From the NCBI RefSeq assembly GCF_937903345.1, contig NZ_CALCZQ010000050.1, positions 62,001-126,000 of the forward strand: a stretch of DNA of 64,000 nt. Direction: 5' to 3'. Every line of letters starts with the position of its first letter. Position 1 is the stretch's first letter. This DNA is from an uncultured Emticicia sp. (GTDB lineage Bacteria; Bacteroidota; Bacteroidia; Cytophagales; Spirosomataceae). A program made the position numbers and the translations under genes. The notes under the pieces were generated by a model, which was given only the letters and a program-made list of their open reading frames with translations, was not told where the DNA came from and searched no databases. Below, one piece after another: positions 36,085 to 44,834 of the stretch.

Positions 36085-39000
36085 ATGCTTAATTTTTTAA
36101 CAAAAGGTATCAGCCAGATTTTCGGTACGAAGTCTGATAAAGATAACAAAGAGTTACAACCCTACGTAAAACTCACCAACGACGAATTTGTGAAATTAGC
36201 GGACCTTTCGCATGATGAATTCAGAGCAAAGACAAAAGAACTTCAAGATTATATCGCTCAAAAACTTTCGCATATTGATGACGAAATCGATTCGCTCAAG
36301 GAAAGCATCGATAATAATCCTGATATGCAGGTTGACGAAAAAGAGGTCAGTTTCAAGAAAATTGATGCTTTGAAATTAGAGCGAAACAAAGAACTGGAAG
36401 TTGTATTAATAGAAATTCTCCCAAAAGCATTTGCGATTGTTAAAGAAACGGCTCGTCGTTTTACCGATAATCCAACGATTGCAGTTACGGCTTCGCACCT
36501 TGACCGCGAGTTGGCCATGAGAAAATCTCACATCACAATTGAAGGCGATAAAGCTATTTGGCAAAATCAATGGATGGCAGCAGGCAACTTGATGACATGG
36601 AACATGGTGCATTACGATGTTCAGATTATCGGTGGTGCGGCACTTCATAAAGGCAAAATTTCGGAAATGGCAACGGGTGAAGGTAAAACTTTGGTTGCAA
36701 CCTTTCCAGCGTTTTTGAATGCTTTGGCAGGAAAAGGCGTACATATCGTAACCGTCAATGATTACTTGGCTCGTCGTGACTCTGAGTGGATGGGACCAAT
36801 TTTTGAGTTCAATGGCATTACTTGCGAGTGTATTGATAAATATCCAGCCAATACAGCCGCTCGTCGTGCTGCCTATCGTGCTGGAATTTGTTACGGAACA
36901 AACAACGAATTTGGTTTCGATTACCTCCGTGATAATATGGTAAACGACCCCGAAGAACTCGTACAGCGTGAACACCATTATGCAATGGTTGATGAAGTTG
37001 ACTCAGTTTTAGTCGATGATGCTCGTACTCCCTTGATTATCAGTGGTCCGATGGCTCGCACAGGTGACGAAGAATTGTTTATTTCTTTAAAACCACGTAT
37101 TCAAAGAATCGTTGAAGCACAAAAAGCTTTGACAAATGGCTATTTGAATGAAGCTAAAAAATTAATTGCCGCTGGTAATAAAAAAGATGGTGGAGTCGCA
37201 TTATTCCGAGCGTTTCGTGGTTTACCGAAAAACAAACCATTGATTAAATACCTTTCGGAGTTTGGAATGAAGGCCATGTTGCAAGAAACTGAAGCAATCT
37301 ATTTGGCAGAAAACCAAAAGTTAATGCCAGAAGCCGATGCTCCACTTTATTTTACAATCGACGAAAAAAATAACTCAATCGAATTGACCGATAAAGGTAT
37401 TGATTTCTTGACAGGCGAAAGCGAAGACCATGGTTTCTTTGTAATGCCCGATTTAGGTGTTGATTTGGCGGCTATCGCAAAATCAGACTTGAATGAGCAA
37501 GAAAAAATCTTGAAAAAAGATGAAGTCATACGTGATTATTCTACCAAAGCCGAGCGTATTCACGCCGTTAACCAATTATTGAAAGCTTATACTTTATTTG
37601 AAAAAGACGTTGAATACGTTGTGATGGATAATAAAGTAATGATTGTTGACGAGCAAACTGGTCGTATCATGGATGGCCGCCGTTGGTCAGATGGATTGCA
37701 CCAAGCCGTTGAAGCAAAAGAAAACGTTAAAGTTGAAGATTCAACCCAAACTTACGCAACGATTACGCTACAAAATTATTTCCGTATGTACCACAAATTA
37801 GCTGGTATGACGGGAACTGCCGAAACTGAAGCAGGGGAGTTTTGGAAAATTTATAAATTAGATGTAGTTTCAATTCCGACCAATAGAAATATTGTTAGAA
37901 AAGACCAAGAAGATAAGGTTTATAAGACCGTCCGTGAAAAATACAATGCCGTAGTCGATGAAATTACGGAATTGGTAAGCATCGGTCGCCCAGTTTTAGT
38001 GGGTACTACTTCGGTCGAAAACTCTGAGATTTTGAGCCGAATGCTCACTCTTCGCAAAGTTCCACACCAAGTATTGAACGCCAAACAACACGCCCGTGAG
38101 GCCGACATCGTAGCTGAAGCTGGTAAACCAGGCACTGTTACGATTGCCACCAACATGGCTGGTCGTGGAACGGATATTAAACTAACTTCAGAAAGTAAAT
38201 CGGCTGGAGGTTTGGCAATTATTGGAACCGAACGCCATGATTCTCGCCGTGTTGACCGCCAATTACGTGGTCGTGCTGGTCGTCAAGGAGACCCCGGAAC
38301 TTCACAATTCTTTGTCTCGCTCGAGGACCAATTGATGCGTTTGTTTGGTTCTGACCGTATTGCTTCTGTAATGGACAAAATGGGCATGGAAGAGGGCGAA
38401 GTTATTCAGCATTCAATGATTACGAGTTCGATCGAAAGGGCTCAGAAGAAAGTAGAGGAAAATAACTTTGGCACTCGTAAGCGTTTGATTGAGTATGATG
38501 ACGTTATGAATGTTCAACGGGATACAATCTACAAACGTCGTAAAAATGCCCTTTTCGGCGACCGTCTTTCATTGGATATTGCCAACATTATGTACGATAC
38601 TTGCAGCGATATCGTGATGAATGCCGAAGGTAATTATGATGAGTTTGAGTTGCGTTGTTTACAAAAATTGGCGATTCAACCTGAAATTGCTCGAGGAGAA
38701 TTCACGAAAGGAAACCCAAAACTGGTAGATAGACTCTATTTACAAGCCGAAAGAGCCTACAAAACCAAAAATGACGAGATTCGTAAAAATATGTTGCCAG
38801 TTTTGGAAAATGTATTGAAAGACCGTCGTGCTTTGGTTGATGAACCGTTTATTGCAATTGTTGGCGATGGTAACCAAAATATTGGTTTGTATTGTAATTT
38901 GAAAGCTGGTGTTGATAGTGAAGGTCGTGAATTGATCAAAGAAATCGAAAAACACATTTCTTTGAGTGTGATTGACCAAGAATGGAAAGAACACCTCCGT

Positions 39001-39399
39001 GACATGGACGATTTGAAACAATCGGTTCAGAATGCTTCTTACGAACAAAAAGACCCTTTGTTGATTTATAAATTTGAGGCCGTTGAGTTATTCAAAAATT
39101 TCTTGAATAAAGTAAATGCCGATACCGTGAGTTTTTTGATGAAAGCAGGTATCGTTGAGCTTCGTTTCCAACAAACGGCTCCGACAAAAACGGAAACTCC
39201 AAAATTACAAACCAATAAATCGAGCGATGAAGAAGGTGGAGACGCCCCAGCAAGATTAAATCCTTTACGCAATGTAAAAATAGCTGACCGTAATCAACGA
39301 GTAAGCGTACAATACAAAGATGGAACCGTAAAACGCGACATCAAGTATAAAAATGTTGAAGATGATGTGATTAAAGGGAAAGCCGTTTTGGTGGATTAA
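36085..39399 (+). CDS. secA: Preprotein translocase ATPase SecA
   Basis: The motor that pushes unfolded preproteins through SecYEG. The 1104 residues are the enlarged Bacteroidota form. The Walker A motif ATGEGKT is at 196-202; VNDYLARRDSEWMGP, the DEAD-type box MVDEVDSVLVDDARTPLIIS, the second nucleotide domain TNMAGRGTDIKL and GRAGRQGDPG, and the scaffold helix QEWKEHLRDMDDLKQSV follow. A large insertion (about 330-460) lies after the DEAD box. I see no C-terminal cysteine-rich zinc motif; the protein ends in YKNVEDDVIKGKAVLVD. A second, decayed copy of this very end lies 2.9 kb downstream at 42299-42359. Confidence 0.97.
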   Translation: MLNFLTKGISQIFGTKSDKDNKELQPYVKLTNDEFVKLADLSHDEFRAKTKELQDYIAQKLSHIDDEIDSLKESIDNNPDMQVDEKEVSFKKIDALKLERNKELEVVLIEILPKAFAIVKETARRFTDNPTIAVTASHLDRELAMRKSHITIEGDKAIWQNQWMAAGNLMTWNMVHYDVQIIGGAALHKGKISEMATGEGKTLVATFPAFLNALAGKGVHIVTVNDYLARRDSEWMGPIFEFNGITCECIDKYPANTAARRAAYRAGICYGTNNEFGFDYLRDNMVNDPEELVQREHHYAMVDEVDSVLVDDARTPLIISGPMARTGDEELFISLKPRIQRIVEAQKALTNGYLNEAKKLIAAGNKKDGGVALFRAFRGLPKNKPLIKYLSEFGMKAMLQETEAIYLAENQKLMPEADAPLYFTIDEKNNSIELTDKGIDFLTGESEDHGFFVMPDLGVDLAAIAKSDLNEQEKILKKDEVIRDYSTKAERIHAVNQLLKAYTLFEKDVEYVVMDNKVMIVDEQTGRIMDGRRWSDGLHQAVEAKENVKVEDSTQTYATITLQNYFRMYHKLAGMTGTAETEAGEFWKIYKLDVVSIPTNRNIVRKDQEDKVYKTVREKYNAVVDEITELVSIGRPVLVGTTSVENSEILSRMLTLRKVPHQVLNAKQHAREADIVAEAGKPGTVTIATNMAGRGTDIKLTSESKSAGGLAIIGTERHDSRRVDRQLRGRAGRQGDPGTSQFFVSLEDQLMRLFGSDRIASVMDKMGMEEGEVIQHSMITSSIERAQKKVEENNFGTRKRLIEYDDVMNVQRDTIYKRRKNALFGDRLSLDIANIMYDTCSDIVMNAEGNYDEFELRCLQKLAIQPEIARGEFTKGNPKLVDRLYLQAERAYKTKNDEIRKNMLPVLENVLKDRRALVDEPFIAIVGDGNQNIGLYCNLKAGVDSEGRELIKEIEKHISLSVIDQEWKEHLRDMDDLKQSVQNASYEQKDPLLIYKFEAVELFKNFLNKVNADTVSFLMKAGIVELRFQQTAPTKTETPKLQTNKSSDEEGGDAPARLNPLRNVKIADRNQRVSVQYKDGTVKRDIKYKNVEDDVIKGKAVLVD

Positions 39400-39413
39400 A
39401 AAATAAATTTTGA

Positions 39414-39457
39414 AACAAAAAGCGTTCGTGTTATCAAAAACACGAACACTTTTTGTT
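39414..39457. terminator. Terminator after intact secA
   Basis: AACAAAAAGCGTTCGTGTT pairs with AACACGAACACTTTTTGTT with one mismatch, 6-base loop, T run on the plus side. It also faces the convergent HpaII-family gene. Confidence 0.85.
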
Positions 39458-39657
39458 TTTTTATGCCAGTATCACTTTTTTTGTAACCTAACCGTTAATC
39501 CACAACATATTTTATGAGAGAGTTTTTCTTGGGAATTATTATCTTCTAAAACATAGACCAATGACATCTTTTAAGTGTGTAAAGTGAGATATTGATGGAA
39601 CTGGAATGTTTCAGCTGTTTCTTTTTCTTCAATCGTTTATATATGACTGTATACAGG

Positions 39658-40689
39658 TTACTTAAATCTAATTTGCAAGTTTAATTTGAAGTAAAAACAT
39701 CCATTTTCTTCGTAAATCTTTCCGAAATCGTGTCGTGTACTACTTGCTGTTTCAAGTTTTGTGTTGGCAAATAAATAGTCCTCAAATTGGTTGCGATTGT
39801 AAATATGATAACATAAAACATCCCCATTTTCTTTCACAATTAGGTAGCCACCTGTTGCATCATAAACACCTGACCAAACTTTTGAAGGTGTCATCCCCAG
39901 AGCAACATCAGTCAAAAATCGTTTAATTTTGTACTCGTAAAATGAATGAGAATATTTATTGTCGTAATTGATTGGATTGTTTGAATTTATGTTTTCCGTT
40001 AAGTCTTTGATCGAACTTAGACTTGTCGTGAAAAATGTATTTAAAATTTCAGCAACAATATTTGGCAACAAACTATCAATAAGGACTAAGTTATTTTTGA
40101 AAATATCTTGTTCAAGATTAATGAATTTCAATTGTCCTCCTTTGCTTTTTATGGCTTCGATTCTATCTTTTATCTTACTTCTAGTATCAATTTCATTTAT
40201 GCTTTCAATTTCTACACTAGTTGCCTTAAAATCAAGAACTTGATAAATAAAATTGGTTGTTTTCCCTGCATTTAAAAGAGTTGCTTCTCCACCCAATTGT
40301 GATTTTATGCTGAAACCTAATTCGGCTGTTTGGTTTATTCTTTGGTCATGTATAACAATTCTAATGTCAGTTTTAGAAGTCGATTTTGCTTTTAAGGTTT
40401 GGCAATTTATGGATTTCATAAATGTTTCAATTTCAGGAATGCTAAATGAACCAATTGAACCTTTTATTTCTGTCAATAACTCTGCGGATTTAGTTAAAAA
40501 TGACTTTACTGGAATTCTCAATTCCTCAATTCCGCCAGAAATTATTACTAAATTTCCTTCGATTGCATATTCAAAATTTCCACCATTTTCAATTCGTATA
40601 ATTTTGATAATTGGGTAAAATAATTCCTCAACTTTATTCAAGTTAACATCACCTGCAAACAAATTTTTGTCACCAAGTAATTTAAACAA
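39658..40689 (-). CDS. HpaII-family type II restriction endonuclease, N-terminal frame broken
   Basis: A 343-residue homologue of the HpaII restriction enzyme, whose prototype cuts CCGG. The C terminus is very characteristic: FLTDVALGMTPSKVWSG, YDATGGYLIVKENGDVLCYH, IYNRNQFEDYLFANTKLE and RHDFGKIYEENG. The frame has only a TTG start at 40689. The expected N terminus, GNKGEWSEIYS, is encoded just upstream in the same frame (40722 to 40690) but no start precedes it: a TGA comes first. A GTG at 40729 would start it correctly if one T near 40723 were removed. So the gene is either disabled or misread by one base. No C5-cytosine methyltransferase accompanies it. Confidence 0.82.
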   Translation of the reverse strand: MFKLLGDKNLFAGDVNLNKVEELFYPIIKIIRIENGGNFEYAIEGNLVIISGGIEELRIPVKSFLTKSAELLTEIKGSIGSFSIPEIETFMKSINCQTLKAKSTSKTDIRIVIHDQRINQTAELGFSIKSQLGGEATLLNAGKTTNFIYQVLDFKATSVEIESINEIDTRSKIKDRIEAIKSKGGQLKFINLEQDIFKNNLVLIDSLLPNIVAEILNTFFTTSLSSIKDLTENINSNNPINYDNKYSHSFYEYKIKRFLTDVALGMTPSKVWSGVYDATGGYLIVKENGDVLCYHIYNRNQFEDYLFANTKLETASSTRHDFGKIYEENGCFYFKLNLQIRFK

Positions 40690-40741
40690 GGAGTAAATTT
40701 CACTCCATTCTCCTTTGTTGCCAACTCACGGAAATGAATTA

Positions 40742-41509
40742 TTATTTTTTAAAGAGATTTGTGTAATGCCAATCTAAAAATTCTTTTGAAGGAAGAAATC
40801 TATCTGGTAAAATAATAGATTGGTTATCGAATTTTAAAAAAAAATCTGGAACTATGGTGTCTTTTTTGAAATTATCGAAGTATTTGGAAACCTTAATTTT
40901 ATAATCTGGTGTTACGGTTATAAAACCTTTATCAAATGCCTTATCGTGAATAGAATTTAAGCATAATCCATTGTGTGGATTTAAACGATTTAATTCATCT
41001 ATCTTCCAAGGCTTTATATGACTTGCTACCAAAAAATCAGAAATAGATAGGCCCGTTATGCAACATTTTATATTATATGATGAAAGTATAGTCGAACGGA
41101 AAAAATTTTGATTTACTCTTTGTTTTATAATTGTTTCTCTTTCTAAACCAACCGGAAAATCAAAAACAAAATCATCGATTATTTCCTCAATTTTTTTGTT
41201 TTGAAATTTAGCAATTAATATCTCACTTTCAAAAGCCAATTTTTCCCAATTTCCATTAAACTCATTCCAAACAATTTCATCAAGTTTGCTTCCATTTCCT
41301 AATCCAACGATACCTTGTTTTTTTAATTCGGGGTCAAGTCTTCCGAAATTCCCAACTTTCATATTCAGAGCTGAAGGACTTCGACCAATTATATTTGCAT
41401 ATTTTATTATGGTAGCATTGGTTTTACTACTACTTTTAAATGGTATTTTACAATAAACATTAAAAGCAACAATAGTTTCTTCTTTTGTCCAATTATTACT
41501 TTTTGCCAT
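40742..41509 (-). CDS. HNH endonuclease, restriction-type
   Basis: A 255-residue protein with a C-terminal HNH nuclease domain. The metal-binding core is CCITGLSISDFLVASHIKPW followed by NPHNGLCLNSIHDKAFDKGF (about 148-195), as in predicted restriction endonucleases of the COG3440 type. The N-terminal 60 residues (WTKEETIVAFNVYCKIPF, IGRSPSALNMKVGNFGRLDP) look like a helical DNA-binding part. It overlaps the preceding 71-codon gene by 14 bases and is followed after 12 bases by the expected start of the HpaII-like gene, so the three form one operon. It may be a second restriction or nicking enzyme of the same unit. Confidence 0.8.
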   Translation of the reverse strand: MAKSNNWTKEETIVAFNVYCKIPFKSSSKTNATIIKYANIIGRSPSALNMKVGNFGRLDPELKKQGIVGLGNGSKLDEIVWNEFNGNWEKLAFESEILIAKFQNKKIEEIIDDFVFDFPVGLERETIIKQRVNQNFFRSTILSSYNIKCCITGLSISDFLVASHIKPWKIDELNRLNPHNGLCLNSIHDKAFDKGFITVTPDYKIKVSKYFDNFKKDTIVPDFFLKFDNQSIILPDRFLPSKEFLDWHYTNLFKK

Positions 41510-41711
41510 TTTTTAATTCTATTATTTCAAGATTATCAACAGAATAATCACTTAAAATTTCATTCAACAAATCCTTAGTAAAATCAGAATTTCCTAATAA
41601 AATTGTTCTAAAAATTTCAATTCTGTCGTCTGGTGTTAGTTCGTTTATTTTTTCTGAATCTCGAAAGAAGTTCATAAAATCTTCCCTTGATATATTTTGA
41701 TAATTTTTCAT
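41496..41711 (-). CDS. Small acidic protein of unknown function
   Basis: A 71-residue frame (MKNYQNISREDFMNFFRDSEK and onward) rich in acidic residues and predicted helical. Its end overlaps the HNH gene start by 14 bases, which suggests translational coupling. In this position restriction units often have a controller protein, but I see no helix-turn-helix signature, so I do not call it one. Confidence 0.5.
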   Translation of the reverse strand: MKNYQNISREDFMNFFRDSEKINELTPDDRIEIFRTILLGNSDFTKDLLNEILSDYSVDNLEIIELKNGKK

Positions 41712-41781
41712 TTTATACGGCTTTTTGAGTTAGGGATTGCAGTGGAAATACTTTTTTGAGGAACGAACAAATAGATTGAAC

Positions 41782-42096
41782 CTAAAAGTCTATAAATTTG
41801 AATTTATAATTGACGGGTGTTGGAAAAGGTACATTTTCAACTTCAAAAAGTAGCTGATGTAGTGCATCTTCAGCAAATATTGAAACGTTCTCCGCTTCAA
41901 CTTTGTACTCAACAAACTCTTTTAAAGCTTTTAAAGCATCGTCTTTGTAATGTTTTGAAACTCCATTATGAATGTTATGTAAATAATGAGTCAAAACCGC
42001 TTTTTTGTTGTTCGAAGGCTCAACAAGGCGTATCTGAAATCGTTTGCCATCAAATTCATCAATGCTAATTTGCTCTTTTAATTTCATTTCGTTCAT
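41782..42096 (-). CDS. Hypothetical protein of the restriction island
   Basis: A 104-residue frame (MNEMKLKEQISIDEFDGKRFQIRLV and onward), predicted soluble and alpha/beta, first gene of the minus-strand island. ATG 42096 or 42087 may be the start. I do not recognise the family. It lies 70 bases upstream of the 71-codon gene and probably shares its transcript. Confidence 0.5.
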   Translation of the reverse strand: MNEMKLKEQISIDEFDGKRFQIRLVEPSNNKKAVLTHYLHNIHNGVSKHYKDDALKALKEFVEYKVEAENVSIFAEDALHQLLFEVENVPFPTPVNYKFKFIDF

Positions 42097-42298
42097 TCAA
42101 AAGTTAAAGTCGCAAGTTAGTTATTTTTCTTGTCTTTTTGGATTTGAAATTATCTGATTTGAAAGTCGCTAAAAAACTATTTTGATTTTTGTTTCCCAAA
42201 AATGTGGCGTTGAACCTTATTTTCATAAAATATTAATGATTAATTATTTAAAAATAAGCTCTATAAATCGGCGTTTTTACGTATTGGTTTGGTAATCT

Positions 42299-42359
42299 CA
42301 TTACGTACAAAAACATTGAAGATAATGTAATTAAAGAAAAAGCAGTTTTGTTTTTGTAA
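42299..42359 (+). pseudogene. Fossil second copy of the secA 3' end
   Basis: In frame this reads ITYKNIEDNVIKEKAVLFL and a TAA, against IKYKNVEDDVIKGKAVLVD and a TAA at the end of intact secA. Over 51 bases up to GTTTTG the two DNA segments differ at about ten positions, mostly silent or conservative. An in-frame stop at 42264-42266 closes the frame upstream, so it is not a gene. Together with secA it brackets the 2.9-kb island with the HpaII-like and HNH genes. Confidence 0.8.
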
Positions 42360-42379
42360 AACCTCATCAGATATACATA

Positions 42380-42416
42380 AAAAAGGCTGTCTCGAATTGT
42401 TCGAGACAGCCTTTTT
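42380..42416. terminator. Strong bidirectional terminator at the island edge
   Basis: A perfect 17-bp stem AAAAAGGCTGTCTCGAA (42380-42396) with 42400-42416 and loop TTG. It directly follows the secA tail copy and may be the original secA terminator. On the minus strand it ends the SusC/SusD/DUF4397 transcript. Confidence 0.9.
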
Positions 42417-42431
42417 GTTATAAAGCAATGC

Positions 42432-43238
42432 TTAACGATTTGTATAAGTCGTTGCTCCAGCAGCATATTTTGCGGCAGTAGTTACTAATTTCCCTGAGGC
42501 ATCTTTGGCTTGTGTTGACAACAAACCACGAGTAATAATAGTATATGCTCTACCTGGCGTAACACCAGTGAAACTTAATGTTTGTGAAGCAGTAATACTG
42601 CCCTCTGTTGTTGCCGTTGAGGTACCGTTGAGTTTTACAACAATTGGAACAGTTGCCGAGCCACTTGTATAACTTGGTAATTCAATAGCAATAAACTTAT
42701 CGCCACCTTCCTTAGGCTTTATTCCCGCAGCAGCACTTGAGCCAAAAATTGTCACTTCTGCATCAGTAGCATTTCCCACAAGGTTTATAACTCTAAAAAA
42801 CACTTTATTTCCCGAAATTGCTGGAACATTGTCTTGAATAACAATCGGAGAATAGGTTGGAGCTAAACCCGTAGCTATTATAGTATAAAATTTACCAGAT
42901 TCGAGATTAACATCGCCCGAAATAATTACAGCATTATTAGCTGTTGGTGCTGTTACTGAAACTTTGGCCGCTCCTGCTGATAAATTGGCATAATCTTGTG
43001 CAGGAAAAACACCACCGTAGGTTACGATACCTGGGGTAGCTGGAGCAACAGTCAATACACCCGAAACTTTTTTGTCGTTAATAAAAATAGCAACTCCAGG
43101 TGCATCTGGTGCCGCATGAATAAACTTAACTTTAGCTCCTTCTGCCGTTACAACATTAGTCAGAAAGCTATTTTCATCACCACAACTACCCAAAAAGATA
43201 ATTGATAGCAAACTTATTGATAAAATGTATTTCTTCAT
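42432..43238 (-). CDS. DUF4397 domain lipoprotein of the SusC/SusD locus
   Basis: A 268-residue lipoprotein (lipobox FLGSC, Cys19) with the DUF4397 beta-sandwich signature VKFIHAAPDAPGVAIFINDKKV repeated in weaker form later (VFFRVINLVGNATDAEVTIFG). It is the last gene of the locus, 54 bases after susD. By position it should sit on the outer membrane next to the SusC/SusD pair, perhaps as a surface glycan- or protein-binding component. Its ligand is unknown. Confidence 0.85.
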   Translation of the reverse strand: MKKYILSISLLSIIFLGSCGDENSFLTNVVTAEGAKVKFIHAAPDAPGVAIFINDKKVSGVLTVAPATPGIVTYGGVFPAQDYANLSAGAAKVSVTAPTANNAVIISGDVNLESGKFYTIIATGLAPTYSPIVIQDNVPAISGNKVFFRVINLVGNATDAEVTIFGSSAAAGIKPKEGGDKFIAIELPSYTSGSATVPIVVKLNGTSTATTEGSITASQTLSFTGVTPGRAYTIITRGLLSTQAKDASGKLVTTAAKYAAGATTYTNR

Positions 43239-43292
43239 TTTTAAATATTATTAAACTCTTTTACCCCGAAAGGTAAAAGAGCAATGAGAGAC

Positions 43293-44798
43293 TTATTTTT
43301 TAGTAAACCATAACTCGTAAGTATGATAATCATTATTATTCCCACCAATAAGGTCGAGGGAATTACGGTTCCACACATACTCAGAGTTATATCTCGGACG
43401 CACACGTTGAGCTGGTTTACCATTATTATCAGCAGATAACTGCGTCGTTACGGGTAAAGTAAAGCCCAAAAAAACATCGCTACTATAATTATAGCGACGC
43501 ATATCAACCCAAGACTCCAAACTGCCAATACCCCAGAGTGCAATGTATTTTTGGGTCATAATATCACTAATTTTCAAGTTGTTAGCTACATTAACTACCG
43601 CTGCACTTGCCAAATAGTCAGTTTGGTCTTTGGTAGCTACACCCACATAATTCATGTGTGCTGTAATACCATTTTTGTACGCTTCTAAGGCCTTCGCTTT
43701 ATCGCCTTTTATGAATAAAGCCTCGGCTTTGATAAATTGAAGTTCAGAGTAAGTTAAAATAGGAAAATCTACTTTATCTTGGAAAATATATTTTCCTGTT
43801 AGGGCAGTTACTCCTGGGACGGTATTCCAAAGCGTTGGGATGCGTGTATTAATATTTGAGGCGTTCGGGTCTCCAAAAGTCGTATTAACGCCACGGTAGG
43901 TGCCATCAACTGAAGGCGAAAGTGTAAGTGCTAAACGTGGGTCTTTTGCTTTAAATATTGTTCCATCCATTAATGCAACTATGTATGCACTTTGGCGGAA
44001 ACTACCCATATTATTACGAGTTGGGCCAAAGAAATTAGCATCGGTCGAGCTTGTTCCTGCGTGCGGAATATTAAAATTATCAGTATTACTTGCCAATGAT
44101 TTATCTACGTACTCGATAACCTTATCAGGATTATAGCTACTTTTATTGCTCAAATGCTGGGCGTTACGAGCCAAAACCCCATATACAAACTTAATCCATT
44201 TGGTGCGGTCGCCTTTGTAAACTAAATCTCCACGAGATAAAGAAGCTGTCGAAACAATTCCATCAGTACGAGCTAAGTCAGTAAGAGCAGCATTAGAAAC
44301 CTTTACTACTTCTGCATAAACTGCTTCTTGGGTATCATAGTCGAATACATAACGATTTGGCTCAAACATTTCTTTCAAAATCATTTCACCGTGATAATCG
44401 GTAGTTGACTGCCAGCTCCATGCTTGAATGGCTTTGGCTACGCCAGAATAATCCCATTTACCTTTTTCTTCGCCGTCTTTGATTTGCAACATCAAATTTT
44501 GTCCTAAAGCATAATAGTGTTGTCTCCATTTTTCGCCTGCAGCATCACTTCCTGCTACATATCCGTGTCTGTCCCAAGCGTTCCCAGCAGCCGAAGCGTG
44601 CCAGTTTTGAATATATTGACCAATATATCGAGAATCATAAGCTTCACCACGCACCATACTTTGAAGTAAGGCAGGCAAAAGTACATGCCCTTCTGCAACT
44701 TGTGGGTTACTTGGGTCTTGATTTATGTCGAGGTATTTTTCGCAACTACCTAAGCAAAGGCTTAGAAAAAGTAGAGCGAGTATTTTTATTTTTTTCAT
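43293..44798 (-). CDS. SusD/RagB-family nutrient-binding lipoprotein
   Basis: A 501-residue surface lipoprotein (lipobox CLGSC, Cys19) that forms the lid over the SusC channel. The opening EKYLDINQDPSNPQVA, the ALGQNLMLQIKDGEE and AIQAWSWQSTTDYHGEMI helices of the TPR scaffold, YSELQFIKAEALFIKGDKAKALEAY and the C-terminal block around WGIGSLESWVDMRRYNY place it in the SusD-like group with oligomer or peptide ligands. It lies 36 bases after susC. No glycoside hydrolase or sigma/anti-sigma pair is nearby, so the substrate cannot be inferred. Confidence 0.94.
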   Translation of the reverse strand: MKKIKILALLFLSLCLGSCEKYLDINQDPSNPQVAEGHVLLPALLQSMVRGEAYDSRYIGQYIQNWHASAAGNAWDRHGYVAGSDAAGEKWRQHYYALGQNLMLQIKDGEEKGKWDYSGVAKAIQAWSWQSTTDYHGEMILKEMFEPNRYVFDYDTQEAVYAEVVKVSNAALTDLARTDGIVSTASLSRGDLVYKGDRTKWIKFVYGVLARNAQHLSNKSSYNPDKVIEYVDKSLASNTDNFNIPHAGTSSTDANFFGPTRNNMGSFRQSAYIVALMDGTIFKAKDPRLALTLSPSVDGTYRGVNTTFGDPNASNINTRIPTLWNTVPGVTALTGKYIFQDKVDFPILTYSELQFIKAEALFIKGDKAKALEAYKNGITAHMNYVGVATKDQTDYLASAAVVNVANNLKISDIMTQKYIALWGIGSLESWVDMRRYNYSSDVFLGFTLPVTTQLSADNNGKPAQRVRPRYNSEYVWNRNSLDLIGGNNNDYHTYELWFTKK

Positions 44799-44834
44799 TT
44801 TGTTTAAAACTTAAATTGTTCGGATAAACCAATA

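Noticed and set aside
41496..41711. Calling the 71-residue island protein a restriction controller (C protein)
   Set aside because: The position fits, but no helix-turn-helix pattern is visible, so the label would be a guess.
42248..42466. A 72-codon minus-strand frame over the secA tail copy and terminator
   Set aside because: It runs through a strong hairpin and the pseudogene fossil and has no independent support.
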